From Rosa chinensis (lineage: Eukaryota > Streptophyta > Magnoliopsida > Rosales > Rosaceae), in the NCBI RefSeq assembly GCF_002994745.2, contig NC_037089.1, positions 76,966,347 to 77,030,346 of the forward strand: a stretch of DNA of 64,000 nt, written 5' to 3'. The notes beneath the pieces are model-generated. The model was not told the origin of the DNA and did not search any database. It saw only the letters and a program-made list of their open reading frames with translations. How positions within the stretch are numbered: the stretch's first letter is position 1; each line of letters opens with the position of its first letter. The translations under genes were made by a program, and so were the position numbers. Shown in pieces: positions 46,679 to 58,539 of this stretch.

Positions 46679-48661
46679 ATGACTAACTGTAGCAAGGGAA
46701 ACGCTGAAGAACAGGCGGATCAACCCACCAATCCCCACCCCACCAACCCCACGGTCAGCGTTAATCCAATGGTTATGGTTAACTGTGCACTATTCAGCAT
46801 ACGGGTCAACCCCAGCGGGGAACCCCAGGTCAGTTACCAGACTCCGCCAACTCAAACTACAGGGGAGGCTCAACCGAGAGGCATCCGCCCCCCGGTGCAG
46901 GACCTCACTGCTATGTATGAGCTGGCACTAGCAGACTTTCACAAGGCAAATAGAGAACATGAGCAGGAGCGCAGAGAAAAGGCCGAGGTCCAAAAGCAGG
47001 TAGCCACGTTGATGTCAAAATTTGACGAACTGAAGAAGGCACTGGAAGAGAATGCTAACCCAGCGCAAAGCGAGCAGTCGCAGAGCACTAGGCGCAGTCA
47101 GCCCATCACAGCGGATTGGTACACGGACCAATCATACAAATGCAAGTACCGTTGAACCTACCAGAGCTACGAGGAATGGGACCACCTCCTGAACCCCGAC
47201 TAATGTTGGAGCAGGAGGCTAAGTCACAGCCGCATACCAGCCGCTCAACAATCAACGCCAGAACCGAGGGTAATATGTCTGTCCCTAGGCGAGAGCTAGT
47301 TCAGCTGAGCATCCAAAAGGGACCTGATGGAGACACAACTGCGATAATGCTGGAGCGGATGCAGCAATTAGAACAAAGGCTAATTCGGGCCGAGGCAGGC
47401 GCCCCAGCGCCAATACCAAATCCACTTTTTGCGTCAAGACCAGGACCACTCACCGCCAGGATCCTGCATGCCATCCGCCCGGCACACGCAAAAACACCAA
47501 AGATGTCACATTACGGCAGCATGACTGACCCCTTTGTCCATATGGACACCTTCAAAAAATTCACCAATAACAGGGGGTTCGATGACGTCACCCTCTGTCA
47601 CTTGTTCAGCGAAACGCTTGATAATGAGGTGATGAGTTGGTTTTTTGAGTGCCCGCCTGGATCCATTGACTCATTTCATGTCCTATCAATTGCTTTCCTT
47701 TCGCGGTTCCTCCTATTGGTTGCCGGCCACCACAATACAACTCAGCTTTTCAGCCTCAAGCAGGGGGTGGAGGAAACATTGAAGGCGTTTGTCACCAGGT
47801 GGCGAGCGGCAACATCCCAGTGCCGCGATCTCGACAAGACAATGACGCTGGCAGCTTTCAAGCAGGGACTCCTCAAGGGGCCATTTCTCTATCACCTCAA
47901 TTATAATCATCACAACGCCGCTTACGACCATGTCATGAGCGAGGCTGTCATCCATGCACAGGCAGAATTCATCACATATGGAGAAACCCCCCCCCCCCCC
48001 AATCACCACCAACACCTATAAAACCCACCCAACCCTCTTCCAACCATCAGGAAACCGCCAACAAAACCTCTGCTGCTCCGCCAACTGATAAGAAGAGGGA
48101 GTGGCAACAGAGCAGCCACAATAGCAAGCGGCAGAAGGATCAACATTACACCAAGGGTAACCGCTCATTCCATGGAGATAACCATAATAAACCAACGGAG
48201 TCATCCCAGCGGTACGCAATGTTCACTGTCCTCAAGGCCTCATACGAGGAAATATACGACCAGTGCAAAGACCAGATTCCACCACCACCCCCAAGAAAAT
48301 ACCCACGGGTGGTAAAGCCTAGAAATACCGGCAAGTGGTGAAAATATCACGAGGACAGCGGTCATAACACCAACAATTGTAACGCCCTCAAAACAACCAT
48401 TGAAACCTTATACCGAGACGGTAAAATGGAGCAATTCAGGGTACACCATCCACCACCTATGATCGCTAACATTGAGCCCTTGGGCCGTATCAACACCATC
48501 GACGGTGGTGCTCCAATCACCAATATGTCTCATAGGGAAAAGAAGCGTTACGCAGGTGCCAACCACCCCAAGGAGGTGTGTAATATCCGCTATGAGAGGT
48601 CCGCTAAGCTCCCCAAATCTGGTTGGGAGCCCATTACCTTCTCAGAGGATGAGGAGAGTTG
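46679..48661 (+). pseudogene. Element 3 gag
   Basis: ATG at 46679, 54 bases after the LTR. Frame 46679-47155 is followed by a shift into 47116-48021, which carries the gag domain ('HYGSMTDPFVHMDTFKKFTN', 'ETLDNEVMSWFFECPPGSID'). A C14 run (47987-48000) precedes another break. The knuckle region near 48340-48390 reads KYHEDSGHNTNNC, but its first Cys codon is a TGA stop. The frame 48426-48662 is the gag-protease linker. Confidence 0.87.
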
Positions 48662-49288
48662 AGTACATCTGCCCATGACGATCCATTCTTGATCGACGCC
48701 ATACTCTATAGATGGTCAGTGCGAAGGATCCTTGTCAACAGCGGGTCCGCTGTAAATGTCATCTTCAACAGGTGCTATGACAAACTTCGGCGGAACAGAA
48801 AACTACTGCAGGATCATAAGCTATTGCTTAGCTTCTCCGGTGACGTCACACATCCATTGGGCTCTGACTATATGCGACTGGTTATCGGCGCCAGTCCACG
48901 AACGGCGGATATCAGCACAGAATTCATCATTGTGGACTGTTTCAGCTCATACAATGCCATCATCGGTCGACCGACACTTAACAAACTCAAGTGCATCATT
49001 GCCGGGTACATGCTCCTCATGAAGTTCCCCACTCCCAAAGGAACAGGCTGTGTGAGGAGAAGCCAACAATTGGCACGAGAATGCTATTCCACAACTGTGG
49101 CACGATCAGCACGCCGCTATGAAATCTTAACATTGGGAAATCATGCAACGGCGCCAGATATCTTCGAGGACCCCAGTGACGAAGAGACGAAGTATGTCAA
49201 AAAAGAGCCTGTCATCCCGGAGACATCCTTAAGGGTTATTAGCATCTCTGATGAGCACCCTGAGCGAACAGTCCGCATCGGCGCTTAG
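48659..49288 (+). pseudogene. Element 3 aspartic protease (active-site Asp lost)
   Basis: The retropepsin fold is recognisable ('RRILVNSGSAVNVIFNRCYD', later 'FSSYNAIIGRPTLNKLK'). The catalytic triad reads NSG instead of DTG/DSG, so the enzyme would be inactive. The frame is otherwise open for 209 codons and is followed by a TAG before the RT region. Confidence 0.87.
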
Positions 49289-50598
49289 CTCGACCCAGAG
49301 GTAGCGGCTGAACTCACCCAATTTCTATGTAACGACGCTACCGTCTTTGCATGGTCCTATGCTGACATGCCAGGCATCTCCCCCGAGATCATCACTCATA
49401 AATTAGGTATCAAACCATCCGCCTACCTTACCAAGCAGCGGCTGAGGGCCTTTGATGAAGAAAGATACCGTGCTATAGGAGAGGAGGTTGCCAAGCTCCA
49501 GAGCATTGGATTCATCCGCCAGGTAAATTACCCGTAGTGGATTTCCAGCCTGCTCATGGTCAAAAAACCCAGCGGAAAGTGGCGAATGTGTGTCGACTTC
49601 AAGGGCCTCAACAAGGCATGCCCCAAGGACAGTTTTCCACTACCCCGCATAGACCAACTGGTTGATGCAACCGCTGGCCACGAGTTACTCAGCATGATGG
49701 ATGCCTTCTCCGGCTACAATCAGATCAAGATGCACCCTGGTGACCAAGAGCACACCTCCTTCACCACTGACAAGGGCCTATACTGCTACAATATCATGCC
49801 ATTTGGTTTGAAGAACGCCGGGGCAACTTACCAGCAGCTGATGAATGCTATGTTTGCGGAGCATCTGGGCAAAATCATCGAGGTCTACGTGGACGATATG
49901 TTGGTAAAAAGCATAAAGGCCAGCAGACACATAACAAACCTCAGAATTATATTCGCCATTCTCTTGGCCTACGGTATACGCCTCAACCCAGAAAAATGCT
50001 TCTTCGGCGTCACCACTAGCAAATTTTTAGGTTACATAGTCAGTGAGCGGGGCATAGAGGCCAACCCTGACAAGGTACAAGCCATCCTCAACATGAAGGC
50101 TCCACAATGGAAGAAGCACGTTCAGAGTCTCCAGGGCAAACTAACCGCCCTCTTTCAGTTTATCTCCAGACTCACTGACAGATGCCTCCCATTTTTCAAG
50201 GTCCTGAAGACAACCCATAAGAAGGTCATCGACTGGAACCCAGACTGCGAGACAACATTCCAAAGCTTAAAGGAGTACTTGGCGGCAGTACCACTCCTCT
50301 CCATTCCTGTACAGGGGGAGACACTATACATATACCTAGCGGTATCGCAGACAGCGGTAAGCTGCGCCATTGTCAAGCGGGAAGGCCAGGATGAGCTCCC
50401 CGTATTCTATGCAGGCAGAGGCATGAACGGGGCCGAAACAAGATATCCACCCCTATAATAGCTCGCTCTTGCACTTATCGTCGCCGCTAAGCGCCTCCGC
50501 CAGTATTTTCAGGCTCGCCCAATTCATGTCTTAACGAACCAGCCGTTGAGGCATGTAATGCAGAACCCTGAGCACTCGGGGCGCCTCAGCAAGTGGGC
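49289..50598 (+). pseudogene. Element 3 RT and first RNase H
   Basis: RT motifs are well kept: 'RMCVDFKGLNKACPKDSFPL', 'LLSMMDAFSGYNQIKM', 'MPFGLKNAGATYQQLMN' and the catalytic box VYVDDMLVKS. The frame 49556-50458 is 300 codons, ending in a stop in the RNase H region. Sequence resembling 'PLRHVMQNPEHSGRLSKWA' continues to 50598, where a solo LTR interrupts. Upstream, a stop near 49534 splits the RT N-terminus. Confidence 0.9.
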
Positions 50599-51114
50599 TG
50601 TACATACATGTACATTTGCAAGCATAATTAGCTATAATGAGCCATGCTCATTGTACCGCCAAAGGTACTAATTCCAACCAAAGGAATGACATGCAGACAC
50701 ACCGCCAGACGGGCTACAACCTCAGCGTCGGACCACCTCCAGATCGCCGCCGACGCGCCGCCACGCGCTGCGCCAAGATGGCATCAGAAGCTTCTGAAAC
50801 TGGGAACTGAAGCATATCAGTCCCACATCGAAAACTAAGAGAAGATCAACCTCTTCCTCACCTATAAAAGGTTCTCTCCTCTCTCCTCATTAATTACGCA
50901 TCCGATACTTACCTACTGTTACTTTGTCAACATAAATACATTGACTAACTTAGGCATCGGAGAGTTGAAGGCCGCTCGGCGCGGTCTCCCTCTGACGCCC
51001 ATTGTATTTTACTTGACAGGTAGCGGGAGCTTCGAGAACAACAGAAGTACCGATCCGCCCACCGGATCAGCGTTAACTAAGGTCGAGCTACCGCCAGACT
51101 TTTATACATTAACA
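50599..51114 (+). mobile_element. Family-Y solo LTR (516 bp) inside element 3
   Basis: It runs from TGTACATACATGTAC to TTTATACATTAACA, flanked by TGGGC (50594-50598) and TGGGT (51115-51119), a duplication with one change. A later member of the same family inserted into element 3 and recombined to a solo LTR. Confidence 0.92.
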
Positions 51115-52961
51115 TGGGTCATCGAGCTCAGCGAGTTCGACATTGACTACAAACCCAGAGCCGCCATGAAAGGCCAAGCTGTGGCGGACTTTATTGCTGA
51201 GCTCACTGAGCAGCAGGATGATCCCAACATAGCACAGCCCAGCACAACAATGATAACCGCCGAGGAGCCAGCTCCCCAGCAACCAGACTGGAACCTACAT
51301 GTGGACGGTTCCGCCTGCACCAAGGTCAGCGGCGCCTGAGTTATCCTGACAAGACCAGGGGGACTAGACGTGGAGTACGCGTTGAAGTTCAATTTCAAAG
51401 CCTCAAAAAACATGACGGAGTACGAAGCCCTCATTGCCGGCTTACTCCTCGCCATAGACTCAGCAGCTGACAGAGTCAATATATTCAGCGACTCTCAGCT
51501 TGTCGTTAACCAAGTCAACGACAGTTTCCGGGCCAAGGACCAATAGTTAGCGGCATACTTGGGATACGTCAAGACGCTCCTCAAAAAATTCAAATTTCAC
51601 ACCATCACACAGATCCCCAGGGAAAAGAACGCCAAGGCTGACTCACTGGCAAGACTAGCAACCACACAGCCACACCAGAGTCCAGCAGACACAAGGGTGG
51701 AGTATCTTAACAGGCCTAGCATCACAAAAACCCGAGCGGAAATCTTCAACTTGAGGTCAATCCCAGTTGGATGAAAGAGATCATCAAGTACAAGTGCAAT
51801 GAAACATTGCCACAAGACAAGGTTGAAGCCCGACAGCTTAAGCGGAGAGCAACCCGCTACAACATCCAAAATGGCAAGCTTTACAGCCAGGGGTTCACCC
51901 ACCCCAACCTCCGGTGTCTAACCCCAGAAGAGGGAAAGGTCGTGCGGACACGGATACACGGCGGAGAATGCGACAACCACTCAGGCGCTAGGTCCTTGGC
52001 CAACTTCACAATGCGATAAGGCTACTTTTGGCCCACACTCGGTGACGACGCCAGGAGGATATCAAAATCTTTCTACAAATGTCAACAATATGCTGATCTC
52101 CCACATGCCCCACCGGAACCACTGTCGATCATCATTGGCCCATGGATTCACTTGATGTGGGGCCTTGATTTTATGGGCAAATTCCAAACCGCTAAAGGCC
52201 AGTTCAAATATATCATTGTTGCCATTGACTACAATAGCAAGTGGATCGAGGCAAAACCACTAACGGCAATAACCACTGCCAAGGTAACTCACTTCCTCTA
52301 GAAGAACATCTACTACCTCTATGGTGTCCCCCACACCATCATCACAGATAATGACACGCAGTTCAACAACAAGGAACTCATATCTTTCACCGCTAACTTG
52401 GGCACCAAAATGAGTTTTGTATCTGTTGCTCACCCCCAAACCAAAGGCCAAGTCAAAGCAGCAAATAAGATAATCAAGAAACTGCTAAAAAAGAAACTCG
52501 ATAACGCCAAAGGTTTATGGGCCATCAGAACTACCCCAACTTCCGCCACTGCTGAAACACCATTCTGCATGATGTTCGGAACCGAAGCCATCCTACCCAT
52601 TGAGGTAACTCAACCTACCGCCAGAGTTGAAGGCTACAGCCCCAGGACTAACGGCGAGGGCATCAACCTCGACATAGACCTCCTAGAGGAAAAACGACAC
52701 AAGGCTCATTTGCACAATCTGCAAAACAAGCAGCGGGTATCGCTTTTCTATAACACCAGGGTCAAGACTCGGAACCTCCAACTGGGGAACTGGGTAATGA
52801 AGGAAGTCATTCCACCGCCAACAGCATTCCGCCCAACTTGGGAGGGTCCATACAAAATAGTGGAAATCGCTAGCCCTGGCATATTCTACCTGATGGACAA
52901 GGATGGCGTCACAACGACCCACCCTTGGAATACCGAACACCTTCGGTATTACTACAAATAG
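51115..52961 (+). pseudogene. Element 3 second RNase H and integrase
   Basis: After 'ELSEFDIDYKPRAAMKGQAV' the archaeal-type RNase H follows (HVDGSA, 'NMTEYEALIAGLLLA', 'IFSDSQLVVNQV', 'NAKADSLARL'). The integrase then shows a zinc-binding remnant, 'WGLDFMGKF' (first Asp) and 'TIITDNDTQF' (second Asp). The catalytic Glu is replaced by Lys in 'KGQVKAANKII'. The C-terminus is open in 52398-52961 and ends 'WNTEHLRYYYK'. Five or more stops, several TAG or TGA where CAG or TGG/CGA would be usual. Confidence 0.88.
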
Positions 52962-53474
52962 TCATGCCACTACCCTAGAGCATCTTGACTTAGCTAAATT
53001 TTTGACTCAATATTTAGCTAAGGGAAGCTACCCAACGGGTACAACCCCGCTTTTTGTAAACCCTGAATATCAGCTATCAATGAAATGAGGAATTATTCAA
53101 ACCATTGTCGCCAAGTCCAAGCACAAGAATCAACTGGCAACGCCAACAATATTCGGCAGACTCTGTCCGCTACAACGTGCACTTGAAATAATTTTAATCC
53201 CTTTAATGTTTCATTGTCGAATAAACGACAGTCAAAACTCTAGCGGTTCACAAGCATGCAAACAACACAATCAACAAAGGCATCCACACTTGAAAAAAAA
53301 AAAATCTCAAGCAATACAAACTTTATATTAGGGGTCGGGACTCCCCGCCCAAGAATATTGTTCAATTATAATAGAACTTCGCGGCGTAAAAAAAAAACAA
53401 AAAAACAAAAAAACAAAAAAACAAAAACAAAAACAAAAGCCTCAGCGGCACTACTTCAGGTACTGGAGCCATCT
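52962..53474. other. Spacer of element 3 with A-rich simple repeat
   Basis: No gene. A (CAAAAAAA)n-type simple repeat lies at about 53389-53437. It separates the integrase stop from the 3' end of the antisense gene. Confidence 0.7.
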
Positions 53475-56167
53475 TTATGGTCGAGGGGTATCAGCGACAG
53501 CCTCGCCCTCTGGCAGCAGTTGTTGCTTGGACTGACGGCTCGTCTGGTCAGACCTGCGGGCGATAGGACTCTGCGTTAAAACGGTACTGTCTTCTTGAGT
53601 ATGGGCAGCCAAAAAGCCAGCGCGGGAGACCTCGGACTGAGTAGGGGGAGGAGTCCACTGAGAATCTTCCGCCAGACGCATACCACTCTCACCGCTACCC
53701 GAGCGGGCACCTTCAGCCTCGACGGTAACCACATCCCTCGCAGGCGGTGCATCCTGACTTGACGGCCCGACAGGCTGGGATACCTTGACCCAATCAATAG
53801 CACCCTTTTGATTCAGCAATTCCACATTGGCCATGGCACTGGCCTTCGCTGCCTCGGTCATGGTTTTCTTGTATTCCGTCGACCACTTGAACTGTTCCAT
53901 AGTAGCAGACGCCCCACACTGCCCCTCCGCCCCCAGACGGCCAACCTTACCCTCTAGCCTCTTCAACTCAGCAGACTTAGCGGCAGATTCCCGCTGAAGG
54001 ATCTCAACCTTTTTTGCCCCTTGGCCGCCACCTGATCCTTCAGCAGGGCCATGTCTTGCTCTAGCTTAGAGGCATGGTCATTCCGCTCCACGTCCCGCGC
54101 AACGGCCACAGAGAGCTTGTCGCGGGCATCAGCGACATCACATTCTGCCTTGGTCAGGCGCCTCTCCATATCAGCCAAGCTGTCCTTGGTCTCAACCAGC
54201 TCCCTCTAGAGACCCTCAATCTCCTCCCTGAGCTACCGCTCCACCAGGGGCTGCTTGGAGGCTGCCAAGAACATCTCATGTAGCCCAATGGACAGGTGCC
54301 CGAAGGTTGAGCTATAGGGTGACTGTTCAATGGCGGTTAAGCGCACGATTCCCTCAAGCCCGCCGAAACCCAACAACTGGCAGAGGTCGAAGATGAACTC
54401 CCGCTCAGCCTCCATCAGGAATTCAGCATATGCGGCAAACGAGTCGAGGTCACTCGCTTGCACCTCCGGTCCAGCAGCCACAGTTACCTTCAAAGGGGCC
54501 TGCCTTGCTTTCTTCTGCTGGTAGACCCCAATGGTATCCTCATCGGCCGCATCATCCACGTCGACCGGGTAATTTTTTCGCTGCTTCCCTTGTGGTACCA
54601 ACCGTGTCACACCAGCGGCGACAGGGAAAGCTCCCACCTACGGCTCCAGCCCAGCAATAGTCACTGGCTCCTTGGAGGGCGCCACCCTCTCCTTCCGCAA
54701 CCCATGCCTAGTGGCTGGCACCCTCTCATGCTGCACTGGTGCAGCAGAGACATTGCTTCCACCAGCTCCCGCCTGCACCACGGGCGAGCCGTCGGGGCCG
54801 AGGTGGGAGTGAAGCGGCATCGGTAACACCACCGAAGTCTCGGACTAGCTCACCGCCAATCTCTCCGGATCCACAACTGCGTGTTGGGCCGCCAGCCCAG
54901 AGGCATACATGCTCTCCAGAAAATTATTGATCTCAGAATAGTCCATGACTTTCTCGAACGCCTCACGACTAGCTTTCTTGCCCGGCGGAGAATCTAAAAA
55001 AAACAACAGCGAGTCAACCTAACGGTAACCATACTAAAACACTCGTCAGCGGAAGCTGCTTACCAAGGGCTCGTGTCAACTGTTGATCAACCAGCAGCTC
55101 CCAACCAGTAAGTAGGCTGAAATCTAGCAAGTTACGGTTCTGCCAACAACCGCGGATCCTGGCCAAGTGACACTCTCTTCATGCGTCAGATTGTAGCGCA
55201 GCCCCGCTACACAAAAAAAATTAAGTGGTCAGTACAACATTTAAACAAACAAAAAGCAACTCTAGCCGGTGGCAGACTGACAACCTCGGATAGGTTGGAA
55301 TTCCGACTTAATCCTGAAGGTCGGCTTTCCATCGTTGGATCCAGCCTGGTATTCCCATCTGACGGTGGCAACACAATAGGTCCCCAGCCAGGGCGACATG
55401 GAATCCCTTAAATTCTCGATTAGCTTCGGCGCCCCCTGGCAGCGACTCAAATTCACTTGCCCATTGCATGCTTGACGCCTCACGTACACCAACTCATAGA
55501 AGTGCAGCACCTCCGCCACAATGGGACCCTCACAACCACTCAGGTGCCATAGCAAGTTGAGCGTCATCAGCAACCGCCACATGTTAGGGCAAATTTGCCC
55601 AAAAGCGAGGCCAAACTCGCAAACCAGGATTTGGAGGTTGGGCAATAGCGGGAATGTCATGCCCTGGCGGAAGATCGCCTTATGTACTTCGGTGTGCCCC
55701 GATGGTAGGATCGACGCTCGCTCGTCCTTCAGCGGTGGTCGCAGCTTCACCACACCCGGCAGGCGGAACACCCGCTTCACACGGTCAACGGCGGCCACCG
55801 TCATCGGTCCTCCAGCCTCATCGACTGTTGTGTCGTCACTGAGAACCCACACAGACTCAACTTCTTCACCAGTCTCCTTCATCCCACCACCAGAACCGCT
55901 CGCAGCACTGTTGTTCGCCAACCTCTCTTCCCGCCTGTCGTGAGTGGCAACATCCTCTCTCACCCTATAACTCTCGGGGCGACCAGCGCGACCCATGCTA
56001 ACTTCCCGGGGTATGGTCTGTAGCGGCACGATGTCTAGCGGTTAGGACAGTGAGATTCCTGCAGGGGTAGACGGACGCAACGAGTCAATAAACACCCTAT
56101 CTGCCACATTGAGCGACACGCCAGACCCGGAATCCTCACTGTTCGAAATCTCTACGACGCTAGCCAT
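53475..56167 (-). pseudogene. Antisense gene of element 3: gypsy-type transposon domain plus coiled coil
   Basis: On the minus strand the likely ATG is at 56167, with a stop near 56042, then an open frame 56029-55262. This carries a domain resembling the 'putative gypsy type transposon' family ('FPLLPNLQILVCEFGLAFGQ', 'CPNMWRLLMTLNLLWHL'). Splice-like sites suggest introns near 55283-55213 (acceptor GTGTAG) and 55060-54993 (donor GTAAGC, acceptor TTTTAG). Downstream frames (54832-54638, 54637-54233, 54178-53963, 53966-53475) give a linker and a long helical, Glu/Lys/Ala-rich coiled coil. Several TAG stops occur in it. Its slot and orientation match the PMD genes of elements 1 and 2, but its sequence does not. 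Confidence 0.75.
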
Positions 56168-57302
56168 CCCAATCCTTAAGACCCACAACCAGTCAGTGCA
56201 TACAAGATCTAGGCCATCCCCATGTCAGTTGTACCCAAGAACGTCAAGAATAATTTCCCAGAAACTACCAAAACAAGAACACAACACATTCGTATAGTCA
56301 GCCCAGATTCGACCATCTAGGAAATCCCTAAAACCCCATCTCTCTATCAAACACAAAAAATCACCCCCACAACCCACCTCACACCCTCATATCATGTCAA
56401 AAACAACAGAGCACCCCAAATCAAAATCCAAACAAAAAAATCTATCGACGAAACCAAAAGCAAATTCAATGGAACAAGGATGAGATTCGGGGTACCAACC
56501 TTAAAGATGAAGGCTGCAGCGAAATCAAAGGTGTGTCTCTGCTTCAGATAACTCTCGTGCTTCGACGATCGAAAATTTCATGAAGTACTAGCAGTCTGCT
56601 TCTCAGAACATAGGGCCAAGCTTGAAGACGACGATAACAAGCAAAAGTTACAATGTGTTAAACCTACAGATTTCCCCCATGTTATGTCCACATCAAGTTA
56701 ATCTCGGCCATCTACTGAAAAAAGACATCGCACCACAACCATACACGTGCCTCACAGGCGCACTTACTCTCCAGATTAACCGAGGCGACTCCTCGGTTAC
56801 AAAATCAATAATTACTCACATTAATGACGAGGTGACGGGCGTGTTGAAGAAACATTATCGCACACGCTAATCCAACACATGTACGCCACATGTCAAGCAC
56901 CATCACACGAAGCGTCTGTCCAAGATAACTATCAGAAAAAAAAATCAATCAGCGGAACACTTGGCGAGATAGTCTCCGCTAGGCGCAACTCCGCTAGCGG
57001 AACTTCTCCCTTTCCATCTTGCAAGCGAGACAGTCTCCGCTAAGTGCAACTCCGCTAGCGAAACTTCTCCCTTTCCATCTTGCAACCAAGACTCCTCCCT
57101 CAACACCTGGGAAGACAGTCGCCGCTGACCACAACACCACGCACCAAGCTACCGCCAGGCAGGTCTTAGTGACAATGCTGACCACTTATCATCAGCAGAG
57201 GGACTTCCGCCAGTGGCAATTCCCGAGGCAACGCCTCACTTTGACAACGACCGCAATGCCTCACTTTGGCAATTCCCGAGGCAACGCCTCACTTTGGGAA
57301 TT
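56168..57302. other. 3' non-coding region of element 3 with local repeats
   Basis: No gene. Two tandem 61-bp units lie at 56964-57024 and 57025-57085 ('tctccgctaggcgcaactcc' to 'ccatcttgcaa'). A 31-bp block 'ggcaattcccgaggcaacgc...' repeats at 57215 and 57268. The expected polypurine tract and 3' LTR are not found before the copia junction. Confidence 0.7.
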
Positions 57303-57624
57303 CTGATAACTTTCTCAATCCGATGCTCTTCACATGTTTCTCGAAGGTCGATTTAGGTAACGACTTAGTGAATAAGTCCGCTACATTATCCTCCGATCGG
57401 ATTTGATTCACTTCAATCTTTAGAAGTGATTGTTGTTGCATGATTTGAGGAAGTGGCAACAAGGGTCTGTTTTGTAGACCTCCAAGATATCGCAGTGCTT
57501 CCCATTGTAAAGACATAACCCGTTTGGAAGCAACCTTTGTGAGGGTCAGAGAAGTACCATGCATCAGCAAAATCCATCAAAACATCATTGTCGTTTTGAT
57601 GAAGTGGAGGAGAGTGAAGCCGCC
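57303..57624 (-). pseudogene. Copia RNase H C-terminus
   Basis: Frames 57652-57413 and 57570-57289 give 'SDPHKGCFQTGYVFTMGSTA', 'ISWRSTKQTLVATSSNHA' and 'ADLFTKSLPKSTFEKHV', the standard end of a copia polyprotein. The ATG of the first frame lies in the adjacent LTR and is not a real start. The two frames differ, so a frameshift is present. Confidence 0.88.
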
Positions 57625-58539
57625 TGTAATACCCGGTACCCAAAAAACGCATAAAGAATTAAATGTTTGAGTTAGTTTTTTTTTTTTTAGTTAATAATTG
57701 ACTACTATTGATTTGGAATTCGAATTGAATTCTATCTTCGTATATGCTATATGATTAGGCTTCTAAGCCTATTAATTTTCTGCTGACACATAGCAAATGT
57801 ACATGGTGACACATAGCAAATATAGATGACAAATGGATGAAGATAAAGAAGGAAGCAAATAATGAAATATGGAGAAAAGGGGAAGGTTCCAGACTCTTTA
57901 GGGGGGATGGAGAAAGAGATAAGAGGTTCTAGAACGAGAAAGAAAAAGAAAAAAAAACAACTCACCTCCTCCATCTCTTAGTCGGTGTCTGGAACCCTTG
58001 GGAGCATTCTCTCTCTCTACTCTCTAGAAGAGGTATTTAAGACTCTTTCTAGAGATCTCGGGGGAGCTCTCTCTGGAGGGAGAGGATCTAGCTTTTGTTG
58101 TTCGAACCCTCTTCTTCATTTTTGTAGGGGGAGGGATGGAGGTGACGATGGGGTTTACGAAACGCGACACCTCTCACCCAAAACCCTATCGGCCTTCTGA
58201 CTTTGGCCATTTTTAGACGTCTCCCAGATTGCCAAGCCTGAATTTCAAGGAACTCTGCTCGTCAGCTGACTTTGACAGCTAAACGCTCCATCTTTTGGTA
58301 CTCAGGTTATCCTGGCTTATTCATGAAAGTTGCTCAGTATTGTGTTGTCTAAACTGTGTTCAAATTTTATGAAAATCCAATGATTGGATATTCCCAAATC
58401 AAGGTAAAACTAATGGTTCTTCATACAAATTTCTGTGTTGAGATAAAGTGAAGAATTGACTCCAATTCGCGGTTTCATGTCCTATATTCCATTTAGAAAT
58501 CCGGATTTATTTTCTATTAGTCTGGGTTGGTGTGTTACA
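57625..58539 (+). mobile_element. Solo LTR (915 bp), chromovirus-like termini
   Basis: It starts TGTAATACCCGGTACCC and ends GGTTGGTGTGTTACA. The flanks CCGCC (57620-57624) and CGGCC (58540-58544) match at four of five bases. The copia frame resumes on both sides (KDGR then LHSPPLHQ). It contains a T-rich/A-rich region and no ORF of note. Confidence 0.82.

Larger units (their letters stand above)
46105..57302 (+). mobile_element. Element 3: Tat-lineage Ty3/gypsy retrotransposon (LTR family Y) with antisense gene, 3' LTR missing
   Basis: The order on the plus strand is LTR, PBS, gag, protease, RT, RNase H, second RNase H and integrase (to 52961), then a minus-strand gene (56167-53475), then repeats up to a junction with copia sequence at about 57285-57303. 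No 3' LTR is found at the junction. The family differs from elements 1 and 2 in LTR, PBS and protein sequence. A solo LTR of its own family interrupts RNase H. About 10.7 kb is its own sequence. Confidence 0.9.

Noticed and set aside
53389..53437. A-rich (CAAAAAAA)n array as a possible poly(A) tail of a SINE or LINE
   Set aside because: There is no element body or target duplication beside it; it reads as a simple repeat in the element 3 spacer.
57747..57974. Poly-Phe ORF on the minus strand
   Set aside because: It is a translation of an A-rich run inside the 57625-58539 solo LTR.
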